NCBI RefSeq assembly: GCF_001884065.1
Contig: NZ_MACH01000087.1
Span: 1-64,000, forward strand
Length of the DNA: 64,000 nucleotides
Origin: Bacillus proteolyticus
GTDB lineage: Bacteria > Bacillota > Bacilli > Bacillales > Bacillaceae_G
Reading direction: 5' to 3'
The notes under the pieces were generated by a model. That model was given only the letters and a program-made list of their open reading frames with translations, had not been told where the DNA came from and ran no database searches. Of this stretch, positions 1 through 7,740 are shown in pieces (positions within the stretch are counted from its first letter, which is position 1; the number at the start of each line of letters is the position of its first letter). The position numbers and the translations under genes are program-made.

Positions 1-108
1 ATCGTATATATAATAATCAAATACAATAAAATTATATATTATATTAATATGTCTTTCTAATTAAAAAGTAATAAAATTATAACCCCTATTATATAAGGAG
101 TTGATTCA

Positions 109-303
109 ATGAAAAAAATGCCTATCGTATTCAAAGTTCCCCCGAATTCAAAGCTAAAAGTTACATTCTACGGTCCTTGTAACGAAGTAATTACAAACGT
201 ATCTTTAATTAATCAACTACTCATCCCTAACTGCCAGACTGTATCTCAATATCCAGACTTCAAGAAATATATAACTGAAGTCCGATCATTATCAAATTGT
301 TAA
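109..303 (+). CDS. Small hypothetical protein, 64 aa
   Basis: A 64-residue ORF starts with ATG eight bases after a clean AAGGAG ribosome binding site and is followed by a strong intrinsic terminator, so it looks like a real monocistronic gene. The product has a basic N-terminus, three cysteines and short hydrophobic stretches suggestive of beta strands. It has no signal peptide or transmembrane helix. I do not recognise the family and assign no function. Confidence 0.6.
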   Translation: MKKMPIVFKVPPNSKLKVTFYGPCNEVITNVSLINQLLIPNCQTVSQYPDFKKYITEVRSLSNC

Positions 304-354
304 TCATATAATTTGTGATTTTTCATTTCGAACCGTTCGATAATAAAAAAATAG

Positions 355-392
355 AAAGAGCCGAGTCTTTCTAAAGAAACGGCTCTTTTTCA
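355..392 (+). terminator. Intrinsic terminator after the 64-aa gene
   Basis: The arms AAAGAGCCG (355-363) and CGGCTCTTT (380-388) pair perfectly and run into a T tract. Confidence 0.85.
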
Positions 393-437
393 TTTCACAA
401 AACATAACTTCAATAATAAACTAAAATAACTCATTAA

Positions 438-470
438 TTGATATTCTATTGATATTTCGTTGATATTTTA
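438..470 (+). repeat. Three tandem 11-bp direct repeats
   Basis: TTGATATTCTA, TTGATATTTCG and TTGATATTTTA follow one another with an exact 11-base period, about one helical turn. They share the core TTGATATT. The phasing is what a protein-binding site would show, and the last copies also resemble a -35 element (TTGATA). No function is known. Confidence 0.6.
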
Positions 471-539
471 CACATATTAATAAAATGCGCATATATTATC
501 GTATGGAGTTACTCCACTCATAAAACCTATCTTTCTTTT

Positions 540-569
540 GAGTATACTTTATTTGTATACTCTTTTTTT
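540..569 (+). terminator. Orphan intrinsic terminator
   Basis: GAGTATAC (540-547) and GTATACTC (555-562) form a perfect 8-bp stem followed by seven T. No gene ends just upstream on the plus strand, so it may end a small RNA that starts near the repeats at 438-470. Confidence 0.7.
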
Positions 570-658
570 ATTCTTTACTTACCATTACCCTGTTCATATT
601 TCCGAAGATCACCCATACAAACATCGAGTATTTCAAAAAATCATCTTCTTATTAATCG

Positions 659-1162
659 CTATGAATATAAGTTTAACAATTTATCGATAGCTACATTTTC
701 AGCATCACTTAAATCGACGAAATATTGAAGTTGCCATAGTTGACTCTTCTTAGCCTGATTACTAGCAGGTTTATCCCAAATAGGGTAAACCCTCATAGCC
801 ATTTTTCCTTTTTGGTTTTGAGTTTTTAATATTTTTTCTTTTAGAAGAATCTCTTTTGGAAAAATAAATTGTCCTAGTTTATTATCCGCTATACAAGTAA
901 TAACTAAAAGATCAGGAGCCAAATCATAAGAAAATGCCTGATTTCTCATGGAAGCCCCTTTCTCCCAAAAAGAAACAAATTGTCCAATCTTATTAGGCGT
1001 AATTTTTGATACCCTAAACCGTATACTTCTATTATTTAGCTGGAATATCCCTCCTGCATATTCTGAATTTTGTTTTTCTTCTTTTTGGTTAGTGATGAAT
1101 AGATTATTAGGTTGGTAAATCCTTTCATCTAGTTTTCCAACTATATTACTAAAATCAATCAT
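659..1162 (-). CDS. MepB family protein
   Basis: This 167-residue protein resembles the MepB family, named for the gene co-located with the MepRA multidrug system of Staphylococcus aureus. Its biochemical function is unknown. The family-like features are the N-terminal YQP/EYAGG-F segment, the central R-x-R-VSKITP-K-G-F-WEK block (about residues 48-72) and a C-terminal VYP-WD-P stretch. Length is typical for the family. The start follows an AAGGTG ribosome binding site. No mepR or mepA partner is adjacent, so here it stands alone. Family call is good; role is unknown. Confidence 0.8.
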   Translation of the reverse strand: MIDFSNIVGKLDERIYQPNNLFITNQKEEKQNSEYAGGIFQLNNRSIRFRVSKITPNKIGQFVSFWEKGASMRNQAFSYDLAPDLLVITCIADNKLGQFIFPKEILLKEKILKTQNQKGKMAMRVYPIWDKPASNQAKKSQLWQLQYFVDLSDAENVAIDKLLNLYS

Positions 1163-1415
1163 GTAGACACACCTTTTTTATTTTCCAGCATATCAAGAAC
1201 ACTTGTTCTTGTATATCGAACTTAAACTTTAATCAAAAACCGCTGTAAAGATACTTAAACGAATGATAGCTTTGTATCGTCTTTTCAAAGATTATTTTAT
1301 CTACTCCATCCATAACTTCAAATTTACTTTTATAGTATTTATTACATAACTCTCCCAATTTTTCGTGTTATTTATTATTATATTAATATATAAACAAAAA
1401 CGAGGTACATATTAT

Positions 1416-1628
1416 ATGACCCAATTCAAAATTGACTTTGGCTCCATAGAGCACCCTTTCTTCCTATTATTTTTATATCTTATCGCACTTCTTTTAACAC
1501 TCGGCATTACATTTAGTATATGTCATTCCCTTTTACTAAATTTAAATGCACCGAGTTGGGTAGCAAAACTATTAGCTATCGTATTAACTCTAGGTGTTGC
1601 TTATCAAGTATTTATGAACTTATTTTAA
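1416..1628 (+). CDS. Small membrane protein, 70 aa
   Basis: I place the start at the ATG behind a GAGGT ribosome binding site at about 1402 rather than at an upstream ATG without one. The product has a short polar N-terminus (TQFKIDFGSIEHP) and two hydrophobic segments (about residues 14-38 and 46-68), so it is an integral membrane protein with two predicted helices. No family was recognised. It converges on the C1q-like gene at 1719 and shares a terminator with it. Confidence 0.6.
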   Translation: MTQFKIDFGSIEHPFFLLFLYLIALLLTLGITFSICHSLLLNLNAPSWVAKLLAIVLTLGVAYQVFMNLF

Positions 1629-1659
1629 TATTTTACCAATTTAACATCTTTAAAAAAAA

Positions 1660-1689
1660 GGCCCTACCATAAGGTAGAGTCTTTTTTTT
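1660..1689. terminator. Bidirectional terminator between convergent genes
   Basis: GGCCCTACC / GGTAGAGTC arms with a 4-base loop are flanked by A and T tracts on both sides, which fits termination of the membrane protein gene and of the minus-strand C1q-like gene. Confidence 0.75.
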
Positions 1690-1718
1690 AAATAGTCCAT
1701 AAATCACAAACATGTCTT

Positions 1719-2276
1719 TTATTTTATTGGAGATGGGAATCTTGCAGCTTCAAAATGCGTACTAATAAATCCTGGATCATTTTGTATAATCAGTCCATCT
1801 ACATCACTCTCAGCAAAAATTTCAACTACATCTCCTGCATGTAATTGAAGTATTGTTGAAACAGCTACGACATTTGCAAAATTGGGTGGACCAAAAAAGT
1901 CATTATCTATCGCTATAGCTGGATTATCATTTACCCGAATTTCTACACGCGCCCTATAATTCGTATTACTATCATTAGGTGCAAAGCTGATTGTACCAAT
2001 AATAGAATAAACTCCTCTAGTCTTCGGAATAAAATCTGATGTTACTGGATTATATTCATTCGCTAAATCAAACTGTTCATTTTGGAATAATACTTTAACA
2101 AAAGTATTTGCAGTGACATTTTGATTTACTGTACTAACAGCTCTAAAAGCAGATGCCCTTACAAGCTTATCTTTCTCATTATCACAACACTTATCGTAAT
2201 AATCTGTACTCTTCTTACAACAAATATGCTGTGTCTTTTTATAGCCATTGCAATGCTTACAATAATAATATGACAT
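1719..2276 (-). CDS. Cys-rich C1q/TNF-like spore-surface protein (copy 1)
   Basis: This 185-residue protein has two parts. Residues 1-38 are Cys/His/Lys/Tyr-rich with CxxC spacing (YYYCKHC). A globular domain of about 140 residues follows (from LVRASAFRA to FEAARFPSPIK) with the alternating strand pattern and F-NEQFDLANEYNP / TRGVYS-IG / L-AGD-VEIFA motifs of C1q/TNF-type jelly rolls. Such domains in the B. cereus group occur in exosporium proteins such as BclA. No collagen repeat is present here. A sigma-K-like promoter and two downstream paralogues argue for late mother-cell expression and a coat or exosporium location, which is inference. Confidence 0.75.
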   Translation of the reverse strand: MSYYYCKHCNGYKKTQHICCKKSTDYYDKCCDNEKDKLVRASAFRAVSTVNQNVTANTFVKVLFQNEQFDLANEYNPVTSDFIPKTRGVYSIIGTISFAPNDSNTNYRARVEIRVNDNPAIAIDNDFFGPPNFANVVAVSTILQLHAGDVVEIFAESDVDGLIIQNDPGFISTHFEAARFPSPIK

Positions 2277-2306
2277 ATTTATATCCCCTTTCTAAATCTA
2301 TTGTTG

Positions 2307-2336
2307 TATACTATGCAAAATAAATTTAAAAAGTTT
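2307..2336 (-). promoter_or_regulatory. Sigma-K-like promoter of C1q-like copy 1
   Basis: On the minus strand an AAACT (-35 AC) lies 17 bases before CATAGTATA, an exact match to the sigma-K -10 pattern CATAnnnTA. The same layout precedes the other two copies. Confidence 0.65.
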
Positions 2337-2361
2337 GGACGAGCTATTGCTAATATGAAAT

Positions 2362-2389
2362 TAAAAAAACTCCACCGAAAAGCAGAGTT
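2362..2389 (-). terminator. Probable terminator of C1q-like copy 2
   Basis: On the minus strand AACTC pairs with GAGTT and seven T follow. The stem is short, so this is a weak call supported mainly by its position just after the stop codon. Confidence 0.45.
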
Positions 2390-2414
2390 AATATAATTTT
2401 TTCCTTTTTAATAT

Positions 2415-2990
2415 TTATACAATTGGAGATGGAAATCTAGCAGCCTCAAAATGAGAACCATCTTCTGAACTACTAATAACCCCATCTATACTACTTTGCG
2501 CAAAAATCTCAACAATATCACCTGCATGTAATTGGAGTATTGTTGAAACACTTACGACATTCCCAAAATTTATCGGACCAAAAAAGTCGTTATCTATAGC
2601 AATTGCCGCATTTCCATTCACTCGAACTTCTACACGCGCTCTATAGTTTACATTTGTATCGTTTGGAAAGAAACCAATCGTTCCAATTACGGAATAAACG
2701 CCTCTAGTCTTCGGAGTAAACTCTGATGTTGCCGGGTTATATTCATCCGCTAAATCAAATTGTTCATTTTGAAATAATACTTTGACAAAAGTATTGGCTG
2801 GAAGGTTTTGATCAACTGTATTTACCGCTCTAAAAGCGGATGCTCTTACAAGGTTTTTCTCCTTATGATCGCAAGAACAATCATCATATTTTTCACTGCA
2901 CTTATTATTATAGTCACTTCTTTTTTTACAACAATCATGATTTTTCTTTTTGTAACTCCCACAATTCTTACAGTAGTAATAACAAGACAT
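2415..2990 (-). CDS. Cys-rich C1q/TNF-like spore-surface protein (copy 2)
   Basis: This 191-residue paralogue has the same layout as copy 1. The first 45 residues are Cys-rich (CYYYCKNC, CCKKRSD, CSCDHK), then comes a C1q/TNF-like domain from LVRASAFRA to FEAARFPSP that is nearly collinear with the others. The Cys-rich head carries more cysteines than copy 1 and could bind metal or form disulfide or isopeptide-type links in the spore surface; that is inference. The ATG follows GAAAGGAG. The promoter matches the sigma-K pattern with one change. Confidence 0.75.
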   Translation of the reverse strand: MSCYYYCKNCGSYKKKNHDCCKKRSDYNNKCSEKYDDCSCDHKEKNLVRASAFRAVNTVDQNLPANTFVKVLFQNEQFDLADEYNPATSEFTPKTRGVYSVIGTIGFFPNDTNVNYRARVEVRVNGNAAIAIDNDFFGPINFGNVVSVSTILQLHAGDIVEIFAQSSIDGVISSSEDGSHFEAARFPSPIV

Positions 2991-3019
2991 ATATATCGCT
3001 CCTTTCTACTCTATTACTA

Positions 3020-3049
3020 CATATTATGCAAGCTAGATTTGGAAGGTTT
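3020..3049 (-). promoter_or_regulatory. Sigma-K-like promoter of C1q-like copy 2
   Basis: AAACC lies 17 bases before CATAATATG on the minus strand. The -10 differs from CATAnnnTA only at the last base. Spacing is identical to copies 1 and 3. Confidence 0.55.
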
Positions 3050-3452
3050 AGACTAATGTTCTGCTATTACAAAAATGAGAACGTGCTACCATAAGACAGC
3101 TTGAAGAGAAAATATAACTAAAAAACAAAGCTGTATTTTAAATTTTGATTATATCACTAATATCAATTATCCCGTTTCATCAACTCGTATTTCCAGCCTT
3201 CTCCTCCGTACAATTTTATTATTATTAAATAGATTTCAACATTCAGTACGATATGCAATATTTCATATTTTATTATTTTAATATCCTTTTATTATCGATA
3301 AAATGATAATATTCTCTTAAATCCCCTATGAAATCAACAATCTCTCTATAACAAATTATATTCCATCTTACAGAATTACTGTTAAACATTATATTCTAAT
3401 ATTATTATTGTAAATTATTTACCTGTACAAACGTAAGAATTTTGTGTATTCT

Positions 3453-3528
3453 ATGGACAAGGAGTAAGGTAAGAGTTACTCTTTGCCATTTTAGGAAAGG
3501 CCCTGTTGGAGACAACAGGGCCTTTTTT
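3453..3528 (+). ncRNA. Candidate small RNA with terminator
   Basis: A possible promoter (TGTACA at 3424-3429, 17-base spacer, TATTCT at 3447-3452) precedes about 75 bases containing a GAGTAA/TTACTC hairpin and a very strong terminator, AAAGGCCCTGTTG / CAACAGGGCCTTT, ending in T6. No ORF of useful size lies between. This is an inference from structure only. Confidence 0.35.
3496..3528 (+). terminator. Strong orphan terminator
   Basis: A 13-bp perfect stem (arms at 3496-3508 and 3513-3525) is followed by T6. No annotated plus-strand gene ends upstream. Confidence 0.85.
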
Positions 3529-3756
3529 CATAAACTAAATCGGTAAAAGTTCCTTACTAATTAGCTTTCATTACCTGAACATCATGTATTTCTTACATAC
3601 AACACTGCTCTTCTTCGACTGTTTCATTTACAATCATCAGGCAATATTTAATAGTACATCGTTCATTTATCCAGTACTTTCAAAACAGCTTAGACATCGT
3701 TAAAACACTCCATGCACTACAAATAAATCACCTTTTATTGGAAGGTTTCATACCAC

Positions 3757-4350
3757 TTATACTTTTGGAGACGGGAATCTGGCTGCTTCAAAATGTGCAC
3801 CATCTTCTGCAGCGCTAATAACGCCCGCTATACTACTTTGCGCAAATACCTCGACTAAATCTCCTGCATTTAATTGAATTATTGATGAAACAGCTACAGC
3901 ATTAGTAAAGTTTATTGGACCGAAAAAGTCATTATCTATTGCAATTGCTGGATTTCCATTAACACGAATTTCCACTCGTGCTCTATAATTTAAGTTTGTG
4001 TTATTAGGAGCAAAAGCAATCTTTCCAATTACAGAATAAACGCCTCTTGTCTTTGGAATAAAAATAGAGATAGCTGGATTATATTCATTCGCTAAATCAA
4101 ATTGTTCATTTTGAAATAAAACTTTTACAAAAGTATTAGCAGGAACAGTTTGATCCAACGTATTTCTAGCCCTAAAAGCAGACGCTCTTACAAGCATGTC
4201 CCCTTTATCATCACAACAATCCCCTTTCACATTCACCCCAGGTTTTTCCTCATGCTTTTTATCACATTTTTCATAACACTTACTGCTTTTATGACAATCA
4301 TGATATTTCTTTTTATACCCCTTACAATAATCACAGTAGTAATAAGACAT
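3757..4350 (-). CDS. Cys-rich C1q/TNF-like spore-surface protein (copy 3)
   Basis: This 197-residue paralogue has the longest charged head (Cys, Lys, Glu, about residues 1-50: YYYCDYCKGY, CYEKCDKKHEEK, CCDDKG), then the C1q/TNF-like domain from MLVRASAFRA to FEAARFPSPKV. The core is highly similar to copies 1 and 2, so the three arose by duplication while the heads diverged. The start follows AAAGGAGG. It has its own sigma-K-like promoter and so is probably transcribed separately from copy 2, 760 bp away. Confidence 0.75.
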   Translation of the reverse strand: MSYYYCDYCKGYKKKYHDCHKSSKCYEKCDKKHEEKPGVNVKGDCCDDKGDMLVRASAFRARNTLDQTVPANTFVKVLFQNEQFDLANEYNPAISIFIPKTRGVYSVIGKIAFAPNNTNLNYRARVEIRVNGNPAIAIDNDFFGPINFTNAVAVSSIIQLNAGDLVEVFAQSSIAGVISAAEDGAHFEAARFPSPKV

Positions 4351-4379
4351 ACTAAATTCCTCCTTTCATTTTATTACTA

Positions 4380-4409
4380 CATGCTATGTAAGGTAGATAA
4401 AAACAGTTT
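4380..4409 (-). promoter_or_regulatory. Sigma-K-like promoter of C1q-like copy 3
   Basis: AAACT lies 17 bases before CATAGCATG on the minus strand, with the same spacing and flanking TCCAAAC as copy 1. Confidence 0.55.
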
Positions 4410-4601
4410 GGACAAGCTTTTACTATTATTAAGAGAATTAATGGATTATTTTATTTAACTTTTTGTTAATACATTGGGTTATTTGTAAATTATTGATTAT
4501 TTTTTGTAAAACATAACATTTATCTATTAATTTATTAATCTTAATTGGTTATTATTTGTTTGATAACAAATCTCAATTAAAAACCATAAGGAGTGTTTAT
4601 C

Positions 4602-5059
4602 TTGAAAATTTCTTAGTTATCCCTGTAATTGCTGTATCTCTTATCGGCTTAGGTCAAACTTCAACATCCGCGGCAACCGAAGAATCAAATGTAAGCCCTA
4701 AAATTACTGAATCTAATCAAGTACAACTTCCACCAGTTCAATATGCTTTAGAGGCTAATGAAGAGTTCGCTTTTTACGGTTCAGGAATTTATAAATTTCA
4801 CCATGAAGGCGGGAAGGATCTAAGAGTTTTCCTGAAAAATATTGGTAATGAAACTTTCACTTATGATTTATATAATTCTAAAGGTGGATGGTTATCAAAC
4901 GGAAAGTTAAAACCTGGACAACAAACTATTAATGAATTTAGTACTGAGTGGTCTGATTGGCTTCCTGGTGGTAAGTACCAGATTGTATTTAAAAATAACA
5001 GTGGTGCATTTTCTAAAGTCAAAATTGCAGCAAGAGCACTAGACGAGTTTGAAAAATAA
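4602..5059 (+). pseudogene. Secreted protein gene, signal peptide frameshifted
   Basis: A perfect AAGGAG ribosome binding site (4588-4593) lies eight bases before a TTG at 4602, but that frame reads only five codons to TAG. Adding one A to the AAAA run at 4605-4608 joins the TTG to the downstream frame. It then gives a textbook signal peptide (M-K-N-F-L, hydrophobic core, TSTSA cleavage region) and a mature domain of about 125 residues with beta-sandwich-like strands (FAFYGSGIYKF, LRVFLKNIGNETFTYDLY, GGKYQIVFKNN). The intact frame can also be entered from ATG 4556, but no ribosome binding site supports that start. So the gene is either recently inactivated or carries a sequencing error. Function unknown. 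Confidence 0.7.
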
Positions 5060-5075
5060 TACTTTTGGAATAATA

Positions 5076-5321
5076 TTACTGGTTGGAGCAGTTAGCTTTT
5101 GCTAGCTGCTCTTTTATTCTTTTCCTCTGTATATTACTGATGTCATCCGTGTTCAATGCAAATGGTAGGTATAACCCATCCACCAGAACAACAAGCATGA
5201 TAAATTTTTCTTCATTCAGATAATCCATAATATCTCTAAAACTTTCGTTACTGAAAAACGTTTGTTGTTCATCATTACTTTTAAGTGATACATATAAATT
5301 GCAATCGTTTCCCAATTCCAT
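5076..5321 (-). CDS. Hypothetical protein, about 80 aa
   Basis: A minus-strand ORF follows an AAAGGGG ribosome binding site. The site is two bases before the ATG, and a TTG four codons in is spaced better. The product is mixed charged and hydrophobic, with an LVVLVDGLYLPFAL segment, and is not recognised. Its last codons run through the terminator hairpin of the convergent gene at 4602-5059, so the two 3' ends overlap. Confidence 0.45.
   Translation of the reverse strand: MELGNDCNLYVSLKSNDEQQTFFSNESFRDIMDYLNEEKFIMLVVLVDGLYLPFALNTDDISNIQRKRIKEQLAKANCSNQ
5086..5115 (+). terminator. Terminator of the secreted protein gene
   Basis: GAGCAGTTAGC and GCTAGCTGCTC pair around a TTTT loop and run into TTTT. 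Confidence 0.8.
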
Positions 5322-5405
5322 TCCCCTTTTCTACAAAATGAAACTTTTATATTAATCTTAATTACACATTTAATTACATATTACTTCATCAGACACGAAT
5401 CATTT

Positions 5406-5440
5406 CTTATAAGGGCGCTCTGTACTTGCGCCCTTATTTA
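5406..5440. terminator. GC-rich hairpin near the 3' end of the Q-rich ORF
   Basis: ATAAGGGCGC pairs perfectly with GCGCCCTTAT around an 8-base loop. The following T tract is poor on both strands, so termination activity is uncertain. Confidence 0.5.
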
Positions 5441-5469
5441 AATACTCAATTTTATTCCCCCGCATATTT

Positions 5470-5724
5470 TTATAAATTGTATACAGTTCCATATGGAATT
5501 GTTGAAAAAGCAATTCCGTATGGCGTAATATGATGCATTGGATAATAATATTCCATAGATGAATAGTACGGTTGTATACCTTGTTGCATGTGTTGCATTT
5601 GCTGCTGTGCTTGTAACGCTTGTTGAACAGCTTGAATTGTACTTTGTGCTCCGCTATACGTAATACCCGCCGTACCATATGCAGGCCACATTCTAGCTCG
5701 GGTATTAAAATATGAATAATGCAT
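5470..5724 (-). CDS. Gln/Tyr-rich small protein, 84 aa
   Basis: The ORF overlaps the 3' end of the recT remnant. The product has a Gln/Ala/Met tract (about residues 31-50, VQQALQAQQQMQHMQQ) flanked by Tyr/Pro-rich segments and has no signal peptide. The composition recalls small spore coat or phage structural proteins, but no family was recognised. A GTGAG sequence about 11 bases upstream could serve as a weak ribosome binding site. Confidence 0.4.
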   Translation of the reverse strand: MHYSYFNTRARMWPAYGTAGITYSGAQSTIQAVQQALQAQQQMQHMQQGIQPYYSSMEYYYPMHHITPYGIAFSTIPYGTVYNL

Positions 5725-6076
5725 TATTATTCAACTCACTTCCATTAATGAACTGGACTTCCATTTTGTTTTGCTTTTTGTTTTTGGACGGTAGTAGATA
5801 GCAATGACCGAGTAAACCTGGATCTACTCCTAATTGCACTGCTTGCCTTACAGCCCCCATCAATGACGGAACTTCGCATTCTAATAACTTTGGATTCGTA
5901 CGAATTGTTGTAAGTGCAATACGACTCATGCGCTCCATACTCATGTGCTTTGGTAATATTTCTGCAAAACGTGGAGCCATTTTCTTCATATAACCTTCAA
6001 CCAATTTATCCGGTGTTGCAGATGCGTTTACCTAGCGATTTGCTAATTGATTTTTAACTTTTTCATTTGTAAACAT
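5705..6076 (-). pseudogene. RecT recombinase fragment (phage remnant)
   Basis: The reading frame starts at ATG 6076 behind a GGGAGG site (MFTNEKVKNQLANR), meets TAG at 6032-6034, and continues VNASATPDKLVEGYMKKMAPRFAEILPKH in the same frame. The rest is the conserved N-terminal RecT core (GAVRQAVQLGVDPG, GHCYLLPSKNK). RecT-type single-strand annealing proteins are about 270-300 residues. Here homology stops near QFI (about 5750), so the C-terminal half is missing. It lies behind a yqaJ fragment, matching the yqaJ-yqaK (exonuclease-annealase) order of Bacillus phages. Non-functional. Confidence 0.8.
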
Positions 6077-6133
6077 TGTTCATTTCCTCCCTTATTTAAC
6101 CGTGAATTTTCTCGTTTGAGATTCTTTAACATA

Positions 6134-6583
6134 TTACTCATACAAATCAGGGTGATCTGCTTTAAATCGCTTGCTATCAAAACGATTTGTTGTGTATGAC
6201 TTCCCGTACACTTTGTAGTTCTCAGTCCCACCAGCTTCATTGATGCCGAGCTTTGCTTTGATTTTGTTTTCGTACTCTGCCTTTTGTTCTTGGAGTACTT
6301 TTATTTCTCGGTCTACTTGATCACTCGCTTCAATGAGAAGTTCTTCTTGCTTGCCTAAACTGACAAAGCTATCCGCAATGGATTCTGGATATATATGTTT
6401 AAGTAATTCTGTCGATGCATCCGACCCATCAAACATCGGTGGTACGTTCTTCTCAACGTTGTTTAGCCAAAATTCTTTCGCTATATCTGCTAGATAACCA
6501 ATCAATTCATCATCTCTTTCAATTTCTTTTGTAACGAATTTATTACCACCAACTAATGCAGGATTTCCCTTTCCATTATCGAA
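6134..6583 (-). pseudogene. YqaJ-type phage exonuclease, C-terminal fragment
   Basis: An open frame without a proper start runs from about 6583 (NGKGNPALVGG) through an internal ATG at 6505. It ends with the FWLNNVEKNVPPMFDGSDAS and KVYGKSYTTNRFDSKRFKADHPDLYE segments typical of the YqaJ/lambda-exonuclease family C-terminus. The N-terminal nuclease core is absent, and the break coincides with the start of the divergent gene at 6612. With the recT fragment it marks a decayed recombination module. Confidence 0.75.
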
Positions 6584-6611
6584 TTAGTAATGCTTGGAAA
6601 GGGGGTGTAAC

Positions 6612-7220
6612 ATGGCAGAAATAAAAGTAGGACTTACACAGTTTCTAGACTTCACACTGAAAAGTAGTGCAGCTAAAACAAACTTTGTAAAAAATCTAAA
6701 ATCCCAATCTGAATACCAACCAGCTTTTGATTACTGGAAACAATTACGAGAAACTGTTATTAAATTTCATCAAAACAAACTACCTTTTGAATGTTTTGAA
6801 ACATTAGTGCAAACGGTTGATCAGAAGAAAAAGCAAAACTACATTGATGTTATAAAGCAGTACAGAAAATTTATTAAAAACAAAGATGTCTCTTGGTTCG
6901 ATCCAGGTAAATCACATTGGATATCAGATGATTTAATTGTTCGCTCATCACCCGAACTTGGTTTACTCATTAATAATGAGCCTCATCTTATCAAACTGTT
7001 TTTCAAAGGAAAAAAAGAGCGAATTGATAAATACAACATCAACTCAACACTGACATTATTAAATGAATCAATATTTTCAAATGAACATAACGATGTGAAT
7101 TATACGGTCCTTAACATCCAAAAGAACAGAATGTATACGAATAACTCTATTAATAATGATCATTTAATAGCACTTGAATCAGAAGCTAACCAGCTTTGTT
7201 ATATATGGAATAAGATGTAA
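6612..7220 (+). CDS. Hypothetical protein, 202 aa, in phage remnant
   Basis: I take the ATG at 6612, which follows AAAGGGGG, over an upstream in-frame ATG at 6594. The protein is cytosolic, basic and mostly helical. Distinct segments are the N-terminal FLDFTLKSSAAKTNFVKNLK, a Trp-containing DVSWFDPGKSHWISDDLIVRSSPELGLLIN middle and a LIKLFFKGKKERIDKYN stretch. It was not recognised. It begins exactly where yqaJ is broken and runs opposite to the phage genes, so it may be a later insertion or cargo gene. Confidence 0.6.
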   Translation: MAEIKVGLTQFLDFTLKSSAAKTNFVKNLKSQSEYQPAFDYWKQLRETVIKFHQNKLPFECFETLVQTVDQKKKQNYIDVIKQYRKFIKNKDVSWFDPGKSHWISDDLIVRSSPELGLLINNEPHLIKLFFKGKKERIDKYNINSTLTLLNESIFSNEHNDVNYTVLNIQKNRMYTNNSINNDHLIALESEANQLCYIWNKM

Positions 7221-7262
7221 AGGGTACTATTCACCTCTTTCATTACCTTGTTCATGCATAAT

Positions 7263-7382
7263 TTAGGCACAATTTTCACAAATCCAATCAGTTTCGTTTA
7301 ATTGAAGCTCACCTTCTTGTTCATCACAAACAATGCAGGGTGGGTGTTTTTTCAAAAATATTTTCTTCACCCAATTCACCAT
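7263..7382 (-). CDS. Zinc-ribbon mini-protein, 39 aa
   Basis: A short ORF follows an excellent GGAGGTAAGT ribosome binding site nine bases before ATG. The product has two knuckles, PCIVC and ICENC, separated by 16 residues, which is a complete four-Cys zinc-ribbon pattern, after a basic N-terminus (VNWVKKIFLKKH). Its start lies directly behind the 3' end of the frameshifted gene at 7384-7646, suggesting translational coupling. Similar tiny zinc-finger genes are common in Bacillus phages. Role unknown. Confidence 0.6.
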   Translation of the reverse strand: MVNWVKKIFLKKHPPCIVCDEQEGELQLNETDWICENCA

Positions 7383-7383
7383 C

Positions 7384-7646
7384 CTAACTTACCTCCTCCT
7401 CCGAAAGAGTGATGTAATGAGCTCTTTCCACTACATCAGCGTTTATGCCCTGACTTCTTAACCGCTGAATGATTCCGGGAATGTTTTACGATCCCTTTCA
7501 CGTTTCTCACGTTCCGTATCGTGCTGTTCTTTCGCTCGCATTACTTTGTTTGGTTGTGATTGTTGTTGGAACTCAGCAATTGCTGCTCTAATCTCTTCTC
7601 TCACAACTTCACGAATAAGTTCTTTTAACGATTCCTCTAAATTCAT
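7384..7646 (-). pseudogene. Small phage coiled-coil gene with 1-base deletion
   Basis: The frame starts MNLEESLKELIREVVREEIR, an amphipathic helix typical of small phage HTH/excisionase-like proteins, and stops early after KTFPESFSG. Adding one C to the CCC run near 7471-7473 extends it in register through PGIIQRLRSQGINADVVER and HYITLSEEEVS to a TAG at 7384-7386. That TAG lies inside the ribosome binding site of the next gene. This is strong evidence for a single-base deletion or sequencing error. Confidence 0.6.
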
Positions 7647-7740
7647 ACATATACCCCTACATCATTTTTGTATTTCCAGCTTGTTGTTCGATCCACTCAT
7701 AAAATTTATAAGTAATAATCATCCACCGCTTACCTTCTTG

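Larger units (their letters stand above)
304..658. other. Gene-free stretch with repeats and orphan terminator
   Basis: No ORF with a ribosome binding site is visible. The stretch holds the terminator of the preceding gene, three 11-bp direct repeats at 438-470 and an orphan terminator at 540-569. Together the last two suggest a short untranslated transcript. Confidence 0.4.
3095..3756. other. Gene-poor interval between C1q-like copies 2 and 3
   Basis: No protein-coding ORF with a ribosome binding site was found in about 660 bp. The only clear structure is the candidate small RNA and its terminator at 3424-3528. Confidence 0.4.

Noticed and set aside
1719-4350. BclA-type collagen-like exosporium glycoproteins
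   Set aside because: The C-terminal domain type fits, but no Gly-X-Y repeats are present, so they were called only C1q/TNF-like.
5400-5678. 92-codon Cys/Lys/Tyr ORF on the minus strand
   Set aside because: Overlaps the Q-rich ORF in another frame, runs through a hairpin and lacks a ribosome binding site.
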